64,000 nucleotides of DNA from Streptomyces sp. NRRL WC-3605 (GTDB lineage: Bacteria > Actinomycetota > Actinomycetes > Streptomycetales > Streptomycetaceae). The translations under genes were made by a program, and so were the position numbers. The notes below the pieces were generated by a model, which was not told the DNA's origin, did no database searches, and saw nothing but the letters and a program-made list of their open reading frames with translations. Below are positions 42,761 through 51,004 of the stretch, in pieces; positions within the stretch are counted from its first letter, which is position 1, and every line of letters begins with the position of its first letter. Location: NCBI RefSeq assembly GCF_001509795.1, contig NZ_LLZN01000050.1, positions 145,322 to 209,321 of the forward strand, in the 5' to 3' direction.

Positions 42761-44594
42761 ACTCGTCGAACTCGGCCAGCAGTTGCGCGTGGACAGCGTG
42801 CGGGCCTCCGCCGCCGCGGGCTCGGGGCACCCGACGTCGTCGATGTCCGCGGCCGACCTGGTGGCCGTCCTGTTCGCCAACCACCTGCGCTACGACATGG
42901 ACCGGCCCGAGCACCCGGGCAACGACCGCTTCATCCTGTCCAAGGGCCACGCCTCGCCGCTGCTCTACTCCGCGTACAAGGCCGCCGGGGCCATCGAGGA
43001 CGGGGAGCTCGTCACCTTCCGCAAGCTCGGCAGCCGTCTCGAAGGACACCCGACGCCCCGCCGCCTGCCGTACGTCGAGACCGCCACCGGCTCGCTCGGG
43101 CAGGGCCTGCCGATCGGCGTCGGCGTCGCCCTGGCGGGACGGCGCCTGGACCGCACCGGCTACCGCGTGTGGGTGCTGTGCGGCGACAGCGAACTCGCCG
43201 AGGGCTCCGTGTGGGAGGCCGCCGAGCACGCCGCCTTCGAGGGCCTGGACAATCTCACCGCGATCGTCGACGTGAACCGGCTCGGGCAGCGCGGCCCCAC
43301 CCGGCACGGCCACGACCTCGACGCCTACGCCCGCCGCTTCCAGGCGTTCGGCTGGCACACCATCGAGGTCGACGGCCACGACGTCGACGCGATCGACCGC
43401 GCCTTCGGCGAGGCCCGCTCCACCACCGGCCAGCCCACGGTCGTCCTCGCCCGCACCCTCAAGGGCAAGGGCGTGCAATCCGTCCAGGACCGCGAGGGCC
43501 TGCACGGCAAGCCGCTGCCGGAGGCCGACGAGGCCATCGCCGAGCTCGGCGGTCGCCGCGACCGCACCTTCCACGTCCACGAACCGCACGCCTCGCGCCA
43601 GCTGCGCTCCGTGCCGTCCACGGACACCGAGCCGCCCCGCTGGGACCAGGGCGAGAAGGTCGCCACCCGCGACGCCTTCGGCCACGCGCTCGCCGCGCTC
43701 GGCTCCGGCCGCGGCGACGTCGTCGCCCTCGACGGCGAGGTCGGCGACTCCACCCGCACCGAGTTCTTCGCCAAGGAACACCCCGACCGGTTCTTCGAGT
43801 GCTACATCGCCGAGCAGCAGCTCGTCGCGACCGCCGTGGGCCTCGCGACCCGCGGCTGGGTGCCGTACGCCTCGACGTTCGCCGCCTTCCTGACCCGCGC
43901 CCACGACTTCGTGCGGATGGCCTCGGTCAGCGGCGCCGGCATCAACCTGGTCGGCTCCCACGCGGGCGTCGCCATCGGGCAGGACGGCCCGAGCCAGATG
44001 GGCCTGGAGGACCTGGCGATGATGCGCGCCGTGTACGGCTCGACCGTGCTGTACCCGTGCGACGCCAACCAGACCGCCCGGCTCGTCGAGACCATGGCGG
44101 GCCTCGACGGCGTGCGCTACCTGCGCACCTCGCGCGGCGCGTCCCCCGTGCTGTACGGACCGGACGAGGAGTTCCCCGTCGGCGGCAGCAAGGTGCTGCG
44201 CTCCGGCGAACGGGACCGGCTGACCCTGGTCGCGGCCGGCGTCACCGTCCACGAGGCGCTCGCCGCCGCCGACACGCTGGCCCGCGACGGCATCGACGTC
44301 CGGGTCGTCGACCTGTACTCGGTCAAGCCTGTCGACCGCGAGACCCTGCGCCGGGCCGCCGAGGAGACCGGCTGCCTGGTCACCGTCGAGGACCACCACG
44401 AGGAGGGCGGCCTCGGCGACGCCGTCCTCGACGCGTTCTCCGACGGGCGCCCCGTCCCCCGGCTGGTGCGTCTGGCCGTGCGGACGATGCCGGGCTCGGC
44501 CTCGCCCGACGAGCAGCTGCACGCCGCCGGCATCGACGCCGCGTCCATCGCCTCGGCCGCCAAATTGCTCGTAGAGGAGGCGGTCGTACGGTGA
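42747..44594 (+). CDS. Transketolase (short, single-chain form)
   Basis: 615 aa, against about 660-700 for the usual bacterial Tkt; it resembles the shorter mammalian/archaeal-like type. GSGHPTSSMSAADLVAVLF, SKGHASPLLYSAYKAAG and CGDSELAEGSVWEAAEHAAF (thiamine-diphosphate/Mg site, with Ser for the usual Gly in GDG) occupy the N-terminal half; DGEVGDSTRTEFFAKEHPDR and CYIAEQQLVATAVGLATRG hold the catalytic Glu. It transfers two-carbon units between sugar phosphates. It overlaps NDH-2 by 14 bases and the polymerase gene by 4 (GTGA), so three unrelated functions share one mRNA. Confidence 0.92.
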   Translation: MNTDELVELGQQLRVDSVRASAAAGSGHPTSSMSAADLVAVLFANHLRYDMDRPEHPGNDRFILSKGHASPLLYSAYKAAGAIEDGELVTFRKLGSRLEGHPTPRRLPYVETATGSLGQGLPIGVGVALAGRRLDRTGYRVWVLCGDSELAEGSVWEAAEHAAFEGLDNLTAIVDVNRLGQRGPTRHGHDLDAYARRFQAFGWHTIEVDGHDVDAIDRAFGEARSTTGQPTVVLARTLKGKGVQSVQDREGLHGKPLPEADEAIAELGGRRDRTFHVHEPHASRQLRSVPSTDTEPPRWDQGEKVATRDAFGHALAALGSGRGDVVALDGEVGDSTRTEFFAKEHPDRFFECYIAEQQLVATAVGLATRGWVPYASTFAAFLTRAHDFVRMASVSGAGINLVGSHAGVAIGQDGPSQMGLEDLAMMRAVYGSTVLYPCDANQTARLVETMAGLDGVRYLRTSRGASPVLYGPDEEFPVGGSKVLRSGERDRLTLVAAGVTVHEALAAADTLARDGIDVRVVDLYSVKPVDRETLRRAAEETGCLVTVEDHHEEGGLGDAVLDAFSDGRPVPRLVRLAVRTMPGSASPDEQLHAAGIDAASIASAAKLLVEEAVVR

Positions 44595-45526
44595 CCGAAG
44601 GCGACGACGCCACGAAGGTGCGCGCGGGCCGCCGCACCGTCGAGGTCAGACGCGTCGGCAAGGTGCTCTTCCCCGGCGGCGGGGGAGCGAAGGAGTACAC
44701 CAAGGGCGACCTGCTCGACTACCACCGGGCGATCGCGCCCCACATGCTGCCGCACCTGCGCGGCCGCCCGCTGATGCTGGAGCGGCATCCCGACGGCGTC
44801 GACGGCCCCACGTTCATGCAGAAGAACACGCCGGAGCACTACCCGGACTGGATCACCCGCGTCGAGGTGCCCAAGGAGGACGGCACCGTCACGCACACCG
44901 TCTGCGACGACACCGCCACGCTCGTGTTCCTCGCCGACCAGGCGTGTCTGACCCTGCACCGCTGGTTGTCCCGCACCGGCACGGCGGGCGGCCTCGACCA
45001 CCCCGACCGGCTGGTCTTCGACCTCGACCCGCCTGGGGACGACTTCGAACAGGTCAGGGAGGCCGCCAGACGGCTGCACGAGCTCCTGGACGAACTCGAA
45101 CTCCCGTCGGCGCCCATGACGACCGGCTCACGCGGCCTGCACGTCGTCGTCCCCCTCGACGGCCGGGACGACTTCGACACCGTCCGCGACTTCGCGCACG
45201 AGGTCGCCGCGACGCTGGCGGCGGCCCACCCGGACCGGCTGACCACCGCCGCCCGCAAGAAGGACCGCGGTGACCGCCTCTACCTGGACGTCCAGCGCAA
45301 CGCCTACGCCCAGACCGCCGTCGCCCCCTACTCCGTCCGCGCCCGGCCCGGCGCCCCCGTCGCCACCCCGGTGACCTGGGACGCCGTCGATGACCCGGAG
45401 CTGCACGCACGCCGGTGGAGCATCGCCGACGCCGTCGAGCAGGCCGGGACGGATCCCTGGGCGGCACTCGGCCGCGCCCGGGCCCTCGGGCCGGCCCGCC
45501 GCCGCCTCGCGACCCTGCGTGACTGA
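44591..45526 (+). CDS. LigD-type polymerase/primase domain protein (NHEJ)
   Basis: 311 aa, a stand-alone archaeo-eukaryotic primase domain as in the polymerase part of LigD. FDLDPPGDDFEQVREAARRL carries the metal-binding Asp pair; TTGSRGLHVVVPL and RTTAARKKDRGDRLYLDVQR-type blocks are the nucleotide-binding regions. In mycobacteria and Streptomyces such proteins fill gaps during non-homologous end joining with Ku and a ligase encoded elsewhere. The GTG start overlaps the transketolase stop. No ligase or nuclease domain is fused, and no ku gene is in the window. Confidence 0.9.
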   Translation: MTEGDDATKVRAGRRTVEVRRVGKVLFPGGGGAKEYTKGDLLDYHRAIAPHMLPHLRGRPLMLERHPDGVDGPTFMQKNTPEHYPDWITRVEVPKEDGTVTHTVCDDTATLVFLADQACLTLHRWLSRTGTAGGLDHPDRLVFDLDPPGDDFEQVREAARRLHELLDELELPSAPMTTGSRGLHVVVPLDGRDDFDTVRDFAHEVAATLAAAHPDRLTTAARKKDRGDRLYLDVQRNAYAQTAVAPYSVRARPGAPVATPVTWDAVDDPELHARRWSIADAVEQAGTDPWAALGRARALGPARRRLATLRD

Positions 45527-45603
45527 CCGGGCGTCGGTCGTCACCGGACGCAAGTCGGCGGTTTACGGGGCGCTTTCCGGGCCACACGGCGTAGGAGGCG
45601 CCC

Positions 45604-45933
45604 ATGAATGATTCACAGAACACATCCAAGTCATCCAGACGACAGACGGACGGGACTGGCAAGGGGCCGACCCCTATGGAGGTACTGCGCGAGGCGCGGG
45701 CCCAGCTCGCCGAGCTCACCGGCATGGAAGCGGAGACCGTGACGTCCTTCGATCGCACGGAGGACGGCTGGACCCTCGAAGTCGAGGTCCTGGAACTGTC
45801 CCGCGTCCCCGACACGATGAGCCTGATGGCGAGCTACCAGGTGGAACTGGACTCCGAGGGGCAGCTCACCGGATACCGGCGTCTGGGCCGGTACGAGCGC
45901 GGGCGTTCCGACGCCCGGCGCGGCGGCCGCTAG
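45604..45933 (+). CDS. gvpO: Gas vesicle protein GvpO
   Basis: 109 aa. A disordered polar N-terminus (about 1-22) precedes the GvpO domain: AQLAELTGMEAETVTSFDRT and LEVEVLELSRVPDTMSLMAS are recognised family blocks. GvpO is needed for gas-vesicle formation in haloarchaea and is always first in Streptomyces clusters. TAGGAGG precedes the ATG. GTTT at 45561 with a poor GGGCCA 14 bases later is a weak SigB-like promoter candidate; the upstream LigD-type gene ends 77 bases away, so read-through is also possible. Confidence 0.92.
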   Translation: MNDSQNTSKSSRRQTDGTGKGPTPMEVLREARAQLAELTGMEAETVTSFDRTEDGWTLEVEVLELSRVPDTMSLMASYQVELDSEGQLTGYRRLGRYERGRSDARRGGR

Positions 45934-45987
45934 GCCCGCGCCCCCACACCCAGCCCACCGTCCCCGAGACAAGGAGGAACGGTCCGT

Positions 45988-46413
45988 ATGACCGTTGTCC
46001 CGGCACAGCAGACCGGCGGCGGAGGCGGCAGCAGCGGCCTCTACGACGTACTTGAGCTCGTACTGGACAGGGGACTCGTCATCGACGCGTTCATCCGGGT
46101 ATCCCTGGTCGGCATCGAGATCCTGAAGATCGACGTCCGTGTCGTCGTGGCCAGCGTCGACACCTACCTGCGCTTCGCCGAGGCGTGCAACCGGCTCGAC
46201 CTGGAGTCGGGCCCGAACAAGAGCCCCGGCCTGCCGGAGATCGTCGGCGAGGTCACCGAGTCCGGCGCGCGCGGCAAGTCCAAGGGCGCGCTCTCCGGAG
46301 CCGCCGAGACCATCTCCGACGCCTTCAAGCAGGCGCGGGAGGAAGGCGAGGAGCGCCCCCGGCGCACCCGTAAGTCGACGTCCTCGTCGCGCCGGAAGGA
46401 GGAGCAGGAGTGA
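45988..46413 (+). CDS. gvpA: Major gas vesicle structural protein GvpA (extended)
   Basis: 141 aa, twice the length of the classical 70-aa GvpA. Residues of about 18-70 hold the core helix-strand-strand-helix ([20 protein letters not shown], then [20 protein letters not shown]) that forms the rib wall of vesicles. The second half is a charged extension (about 75-141) ending in RRKEEQE, likely disordered and outside the wall. AAGGAGG lies upstream of the ATG. The stop overlaps gvpF by four bases. Confidence 0.9.
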   Translation: MTVVPAQQTGGGGGSSGLYDVLELVLDRGLVIDAFIRVSLVGIEILKIDVRVVVASVDTYLRFAEACNRLDLESGPNKSPGLPEIVGEVTESGARGKSKGALSGAAETISDAFKQAREEGEERPRRTRKSTSSSRRKEEQE

Positions 46414-47195
46414 GCACGTACGTGTACGGCATCACCGCGAGCTCGCACCCCGCCCTCCCGGAGGACATGGGCGGAGTCGGCGATCCGGCGCGGCCCGTGC
46501 GGGTCCTGACACAGGGCTCCATCGCCGCCCTGGTCAGCGACGCCCCCGAGGGGCTGCGGCCCAAGCGCCGGGAGCTGCTCGCGCACTCCAACGTGCTCGC
46601 CGAGGCGGGCGCGGCGGGGTGTGTGCTGCCCATGCGGTTCGGCAGCGTCTCGCCCGACGACGACACGGTCCTCTCCGTGCTCGCCGACCGCGCCGACCAC
46701 TACGCAGAGCGGCTGGCGGCTCTGGAGGGCAAGGACGAGTACAACGTCAAGGCCAACCACGTGGAGGACGCGGTCCTGCACCGCGTCCTGTCGGAGAACC
46801 CCGAGCTGCGGGCCATGACGGAGGCCAACCGGCAGGCGGGCGGCGGCAGTTACGACGACCGGCTGCGGCTCGGCGAGATGGTCGCGGCGGCCGTCAAGGC
46901 CCAGGAGGCCCAGGACGCCACCGACGTGCGGCACACGCTGGAGCCGGCCGCCGCCGACATCAGCGTGGGCCCCGACTCCTCCGGCTGGCTCGCCAACGTG
47001 TCCTTCCTGGTCGCCCGCGACGAGGCGGACGCGTTCCTGGCCGCCGTGGAGCAGCTGCGCAAGGGGCACCCGCACCTCGAGGTGCGGCTCAACGGCCCGC
47101 TGCCGCCGTACAGCTTCGTCGAGCCGGGTCCGGGCGACTCCGGCCTCGCGGAGACCGCCGGCAGCGGCGCGACCGGCGAGGTCGCCAGGGAGTGA
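46410..47195 (+). CDS. gvpF: Gas vesicle protein GvpF (GvpF/L family)
   Basis: 261 aa. The family opening [19 protein letters not shown] and the downstream [20 protein letters not shown] are typical; the C-terminal [15 protein letters not shown] block closes the second domain. GvpF binds GvpA and is thought to act in nucleation or chaperoning. It overlaps gvpA by four bases and leaves 3 bases before gvpG. A paralogue, gvpL, lies further down the operon. Confidence 0.93.
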   Translation: MSTYVYGITASSHPALPEDMGGVGDPARPVRVLTQGSIAALVSDAPEGLRPKRRELLAHSNVLAEAGAAGCVLPMRFGSVSPDDDTVLSVLADRADHYAERLAALEGKDEYNVKANHVEDAVLHRVLSENPELRAMTEANRQAGGGSYDDRLRLGEMVAAAVKAQEAQDATDVRHTLEPAAADISVGPDSSGWLANVSFLVARDEADAFLAAVEQLRKGHPHLEVRLNGPLPPYSFVEPGPGDSGLAETAGSGATGEVARE

Positions 47196-47198
47196 GTC

Positions 47199-47459
47199 AT
47201 GGGACTGCTCGGAGAGATCCTGCTGCTGCCGCTCGCCCCGGCGCGCGGCAGCGGCTGGGTCATCAAGAAGGTACTGGAGGAGGCCGAGCGCCTCTACTAC
47301 GACCCCAGTGCCGTGCGCGCCGAACTGGCACGGCTGGAGGAGCAGTTGACTGCGGGAGAGATCGACGAGGAGGAGTTCGACCGCCGCGAGGACGAACTGC
47401 TCGACCGGCTCGACACGGGACTGCGCGCAGGCTACGGGAACGGTGACAGGACGGCATGA
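47199..47459 (+). CDS. gvpG: Gas vesicle protein GvpG
   Basis: 86 aa. The start GLLGEILLLPLAPARGSGWV and the coiled helical segment VLEEAERLYYDPSAVRAELA are diagnostic of GvpG, an accessory protein needed for assembly. The rest is acidic helix (EEEFDRREDELLDRLD). ATG is 3 bases after the gvpF stop. The stop overlaps gvpY. Confidence 0.92.
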   Translation: MGLLGEILLLPLAPARGSGWVIKKVLEEAERLYYDPSAVRAELARLEEQLTAGEIDEEEFDRREDELLDRLDTGLRAGYGNGDRTA

Positions 47460-48178
47460 TGAACCGAGTTGGACTGGGCCTCGCGATAGGGGCCGGATAC
47501 CTCCTAGGACGGACGAAGAAGGCCAAGATGGCCTTGGCGGTGGGCAGTGTCGTCGCCGGCAAGAAACTCAACCTCACCCCGAAGGCACTGGCCGAGCTGG
47601 TCACCACGCAACTGGCGGGCAACCCGCAGTTCAAGGAGATCGGCGACCAGCTGCGGCAGGATCTGCGCGGCGTCGGCAAGGCCGCCTCCGGGGCCCTCGT
47701 CGAGCGGCAGATCGAGGCGATCGCCGACCGGCTGCACGGCCGCACCGCCGAGGTGCGCGAGCAGCTCGCGGGCGGCGGCTCGAGCAGCCGTGACGAGGAC
47801 GGCCACGACGAGGAGGACGAGGAGCCCGAGGGCGACGAGCCGCGTGCCGACGAGGACGCCGACGACGCCGAGGACTCCGAACACGCTGAGGACTCCGAGG
47901 ACTCCGACGACGAGGACTCCGAGCACGCCGAGGACTCCGAGGACTCCGACGACGAGGACTCCGGCGACGGGGAGCGCGAGCGGCGGGGCCCGGCCAAGAA
48001 GGCCGCGAAGAAGGCTCCGGCGAAGAAGGCGGCGAAGAAGGCTCCCGCCAAGAAGACGGCGGCCAAGAAGACCGCCCCCGCCAAGAAGGCGGCGGCGAAG
48101 AAGACCGGCTCCGCGCGGTCCGCCTCCCGCAGGACGACGGGCGGCTCGCGACGGTCCCAGGGTGGTGACGGAGCATGA
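47456..48178 (+). CDS. gvpY: Gas-vesicle-cluster protein GvpY, with acidic and histone-H1-like regions
   Basis: 240 aa. The first 105 residues are a small folded domain with a hydrophobic N-terminus (GLGLAIGAGYLLGRTKKAKM) and helices. Residues of about 111-175 are almost all Asp, Glu and Ser, with a 14-aa unit (EDSEHAEDSEDSDD) repeated twice. Residues 178-217 are Lys/Ala/Pro-rich (AKKAAKKAPAKKAAKK), like histone H1 tails. The name follows Streptomyces cluster order and the function is unknown. It overlaps gvpG and gvpZ by four bases each. Confidence 0.85.
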   Translation: MMNRVGLGLAIGAGYLLGRTKKAKMALAVGSVVAGKKLNLTPKALAELVTTQLAGNPQFKEIGDQLRQDLRGVGKAASGALVERQIEAIADRLHGRTAEVREQLAGGGSSSRDEDGHDEEDEEPEGDEPRADEDADDAEDSEHAEDSEDSDDEDSEHAEDSEDSDDEDSGDGERERRGPAKKAAKKAPAKKAAKKAPAKKTAAKKTAPAKKAAAKKTGSARSASRRTTGGSRRSQGGDGA

Positions 48179-49371
48179 CCGAGACACTCGGCTCCGCGGG
48201 CTCCGCGGCCGGCGGGGCGGCGAAGAAGCAGCCGTTGTCCGACCTCGCGCACAGCGAGGCCGCCGACCGGCTCAAGAGCGAGGTGCAGGACTACCTCGCC
48301 GCCCAGGCCCAGCGCCTGCTCGCCGGCACCGGCCGCAAGCTCGGCGAGGCCACCGGCAAGCTCAACGACATCGCCGAGGGCAACAGCCCAGGCTTCGCCA
48401 AGCTGGCCCTGGACGGCGGCAAGAAGCTCGCCGAGGGCAAGGGCCCCGTCCGCAGCGCGCTGGAACTCGGCGCGGGCCGCGCCAAGGACAGCGTGGTCGG
48501 CGCGTTCAAGAAGCTCGGCGGCAAGGGCGGCAAGGGCAAGAAGGCCGGCAACAAGCCCACCGTGATCATCGAGTACGTCGACGTCGGTGTGCCCCTGCGG
48601 ACCGCGTACGACCAGTGGACGCAGTACCAGGACTTCAGCACCTTCGCCAAGGGCGTCAAGAGCGCGAACCGCGCCGACGACACCAGCTCCGACTGGCAGG
48701 CGAAGATCTGGTGGTCCAGCCGCAGCTGGAAGGCGCAGACCACCGAGCAGGTGCCGGACCAGAAGATCTCCTGGAGCTCGGAGGGCGCGAAGGGCACCAC
48801 CAAGGGTGTCGTCTCCTTCCACGAGCTCGGCGAGAACCTCACCCGCGTCCTGCTGGTGATCGAGTACTACCCCTCTGGGTTCTTCGAGAAGACCGGCAAC
48901 ATCTGGCGCGCCCAGGGCCGCCGGGTCCGGCTCGACCTGAAGAACTACGTCCGGTTCATCACGCTCAAGGGCGAGGCGGAGGACGGCTGGCGCGGTGAGA
49001 TCCGCGACGGCGAGGTCGTCCGCAGCCACGAGGACGCGGTCGAGGAGGAGGAGCAGGAGCGCGAGGACGACGAGGCCCGCGACGAGTCCGAGGACGAGGG
49101 CGGCGAGGGCGACGAGCCCGAGGCGTACGACGAGGACTCCGAGGACGGCGAGTCGTCCGACGAGGAGGAGCCGGAGGCCGAGTACGAGGACGAGGAAGAG
49201 CCCGAGGACGAGGAGTCCTACGAGGACGAGGACGAACCGGAGGACGCCTACGAGGACGAGGAGGAGCCGGAGGCCGAGCCCGAGGACGAGGAAGAGCCCG
49301 AGGACGAGGAAGAGCCCGAGGACGAGGAAGAGCCCGAGGGCGAGCCCGCGGGCAGCAGGAGCCGACGATGA
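48175..49371 (+). CDS. gvpZ: Gas-vesicle-cluster protein GvpZ: SRPBCC domain with a long acidic tail
   Basis: 398 aa. Residues 1-100 are helical; 100-126 are Gly/Lys-rich (GGKGGKGKKAG); 128-275 are an SRPBCC/polyketide-cyclase-like domain (TVIIEYVDVGVPLRTAYDQW at its start, SWSSEGAKGTTKGVVSFHEL inside); 286-390 are almost purely Glu/Asp with EEPEDEEEPEDEEEPE repeats. The basic and acidic parts could bind each other or GvpY. No ligand is known. It overlaps gvpY and gvpJ by four bases each. Confidence 0.87.
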   Translation: MTETLGSAGSAAGGAAKKQPLSDLAHSEAADRLKSEVQDYLAAQAQRLLAGTGRKLGEATGKLNDIAEGNSPGFAKLALDGGKKLAEGKGPVRSALELGAGRAKDSVVGAFKKLGGKGGKGKKAGNKPTVIIEYVDVGVPLRTAYDQWTQYQDFSTFAKGVKSANRADDTSSDWQAKIWWSSRSWKAQTTEQVPDQKISWSSEGAKGTTKGVVSFHELGENLTRVLLVIEYYPSGFFEKTGNIWRAQGRRVRLDLKNYVRFITLKGEAEDGWRGEIRDGEVVRSHEDAVEEEEQEREDDEARDESEDEGGEGDEPEAYDEDSEDGESSDEEEPEAEYEDEEEPEDEESYEDEDEPEDAYEDEEEPEAEPEDEEEPEDEEEPEDEEEPEGEPAGSRSRR

Positions 49372-49697
49372 CCACGCCGAGCAGGCTCCCCGACCCGTAC
49401 GGCCAGGGCGGCGGAGCCAACCTCGCGGACATCCTCGAGAGGGTGCTCGACAAGGGCATCGTGATCGCGGGCGACATCCGGATCAACCTGCTCGACATCG
49501 AACTGCTCACGATCAAGCTGCGGCTGATCGTCGCCTCCGTCGACAAGGCGAAGGAGATGGGCATCGACTGGTGGGAGGACGACCCCGCGCTGTCCTCCCG
49601 TGCCCGGCAGAACGAACTGGCCCGTGAGAACGCCGAGTTGCGTGAGCGACTGGCCCAGCTGGAGCCGGCCAGGGCCCAGCGGGAGGAGGCCCCATGA
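49368..49697 (+). CDS. gvpJ: Gas vesicle protein GvpJ (GvpA/J family)
   Basis: 109 aa. The GvpA-like core (LADILERVLDKGIVIAGDIR, INLLDIELLTIKLRLIVASV) occupies residues of about 18-60, followed by EMGIDWWEDDPAL, a mark of GvpJ, and a short coiled coil (NELARENAELRERLAQLEPA). It is a minor wall or tip protein that shapes vesicle ends. It overlaps gvpZ and gvpL by four bases each. Confidence 0.9.
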   Translation: MTTPSRLPDPYGQGGGANLADILERVLDKGIVIAGDIRINLLDIELLTIKLRLIVASVDKAKEMGIDWWEDDPALSSRARQNELARENAELRERLAQLEPARAQREEAP

Positions 49698-50485
49698 GCG
49701 GTCTGCGCTACGTGTACGCCGTCTGCCACCCCTACGAGTCCCCCCTCCAGCGCCAGCTGTCGGGGGTCTCCGGGGCTCCGCCGAAGCGGCTCACCCACCA
49801 CGGGCTGGTCGCCGTCGTCAGCACGGTGCCCGAGCACGAGTTCACCGAGGAGGCGCTGCGCGCCAACCTGGAGGACCTCGACTGGCTCACGGCGACCGCC
49901 CGCGCGCACCAGCAGGTCATCGACGCCCTCACGGCCGTCACCAGCCCGCTGCCGCTGCGCCTGGCGACCGTCTTCCGGGACGACAGCGGCGTCCGCAGCA
50001 TGATCGAGGCCCGCGAGGAGGAGCTGCGGCGGGTCCTCGACCGGCTGGCGGGCCGGGTGGAGTGGGGCGTGAAGGTGTACGTCGAGAAGCCGCCCGAGTC
50101 GTCCGACGACTCCAGGGCCGGCCGGCCGCCGGCCAAGGCCGCGTCGGGGCGCGACTACCTGCGCCGCCGCCGCGACCAGACCCGCGCGCACGACGACGTG
50201 TGGCAGCGCGCCTCGGAGTTCTCCGACCGGCTGCACGCGACGCTCTCGGCCTTCGCCGAGGACTCCCGGATGCACGCACCGCAGAACGCCGCGCTGTCCG
50301 GTGCCACCGGCCGGAACGTGCTCAACGCCGCCTATCTGGTGCCGCGCGCCGACTCGGAGGAGTTCGTGGAACTGGTGGACCGGGAGAAGGACGACGTGCC
50401 CGGCATCCGGGTCGAGCTCACCGGCCCGTGGGCGGCCTACTCCTTCGCCGGCGAGTTCTCGGAGGATCCGGGGGTGGAGTCGTGA
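49694..50485 (+). CDS. gvpL: Gas vesicle protein GvpL (GvpF/L family)
   Basis: 263 aa. The start SGLRYVYAVCHPYESPLQRQ and the block TSPLPLRLATVFRDDSGVRS mark the family; RVELTGPWAAYSFAGEF ends it. A basic insert at about residues 134-160 (including GRPPAKAASGRDYLRRRRDQ) is absent from GvpF and predicted to be disordered. Thought to connect GvpA with the other accessory proteins. It overlaps its neighbours by four bases. Confidence 0.92.
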   Translation: MSGLRYVYAVCHPYESPLQRQLSGVSGAPPKRLTHHGLVAVVSTVPEHEFTEEALRANLEDLDWLTATARAHQQVIDALTAVTSPLPLRLATVFRDDSGVRSMIEAREEELRRVLDRLAGRVEWGVKVYVEKPPESSDDSRAGRPPAKAASGRDYLRRRRDQTRAHDDVWQRASEFSDRLHATLSAFAEDSRMHAPQNAALSGATGRNVLNAAYLVPRADSEEFVELVDREKDDVPGIRVELTGPWAAYSFAGEFSEDPGVES

Positions 50486-50670
50486 CCGTCGTCGAACGGC
50501 GGGAGATCGCCCTCGTGGACCTGCTCGACCGGCTGCTCGCCGGCGGTGTGGTCGTCAAGGGCGACATCACGCTGCGCATCGCCGACGTCGACCTCGTCCG
50601 CATCGACCTGAACGCGCTGATCAGCTCCGTCAACGAACAGGTCCCGTCGCCCTGGGGGGACTCGCCGTGA
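50482..50670 (+). CDS. gvpS: Gas vesicle protein GvpS (short GvpA/J-family member)
   Basis: 62 aa, only the GvpA-type core: REIALVDLLDRLLAGGVVVK and GDITLRIADVDLVRIDLNAL, ending SVNEQVPSPWG. The GTG start overlaps the gvpL stop (GTGA) and its own stop overlaps the gvpK start. It is the third GvpA-fold protein in the operon, so the wall could be built from mixed subunits. Confidence 0.88.
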   Translation: MTVVERREIALVDLLDRLLAGGVVVKGDITLRIADVDLVRIDLNALISSVNEQVPSPWGDSP

Positions 50671-50951
50671 CCGAACGACGCAACCGGCTCGACCTCGAAC
50701 CCGACACCGTCGAACGCGACCTGGTCAAACTCGTCCTGACCGTCGTGGAGCTGCTGCGCCAGCTCATGGAGCGGCAGGCGGTGCGCCGCTTCGACGAGGG
50801 CGGCCTCAGCGAGGAGCAGGAGGAGCGCATCGGCCTGACGCTGATGCTGCTGGAGGACCGCATGGCCGAGCTGCGGGACCGCTACGGGCTGCGGCCCGAG
50901 GACCTGAACCTGGACCTCGGGCCGCTGGGCCCCCTCCTGCCGCGGGAGTGA
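50667..50951 (+). CDS. gvpK: Gas vesicle protein GvpK
   Basis: 94 aa. NRLDLEPDTVERDLVKLVLT and VELLRQLMERQAVRRFDEGG are the GvpK signature; the end, YGLRPEDLNLDLGPLGPLLP, is also typical. It is a small helical accessory protein essential for vesicle formation in other hosts. GTG start, four-base overlap with gvpS. It is the last gene of the operon; a hairpin follows at 50956. Confidence 0.92.
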   Translation: MTERRNRLDLEPDTVERDLVKLVLTVVELLRQLMERQAVRRFDEGGLSEEQEERIGLTLMLLEDRMAELRDRYGLRPEDLNLDLGPLGPLLPRE

Positions 50952-50955
50952 GCGC

Positions 50956-50975
50956 GGCCCGGCGGTGACCGGGCC
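50956..50975. terminator. Hairpin after gvpK
   Basis: A perfect 7-bp stem (ggcccgg / ccgggcc) with a 6-base loop lies in the 53-base gap between gvpK and the convergent methyltransferase gene. It is the only obvious terminator candidate for the gas-vesicle operon and could serve both strands. Confidence 0.6.
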
Positions 50976-51004
50976 CAGCAGCTCGGGTGGCCTCCAGGCG
51001 TCCG

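Noticed and set aside
47800..49360. Gas-vesicle low-complexity DNA as non-coding repeats
   Set aside because: The repeats keep the reading frame, are framed by conserved four-base gene overlaps and encode known GvpY/GvpZ-type proteins.
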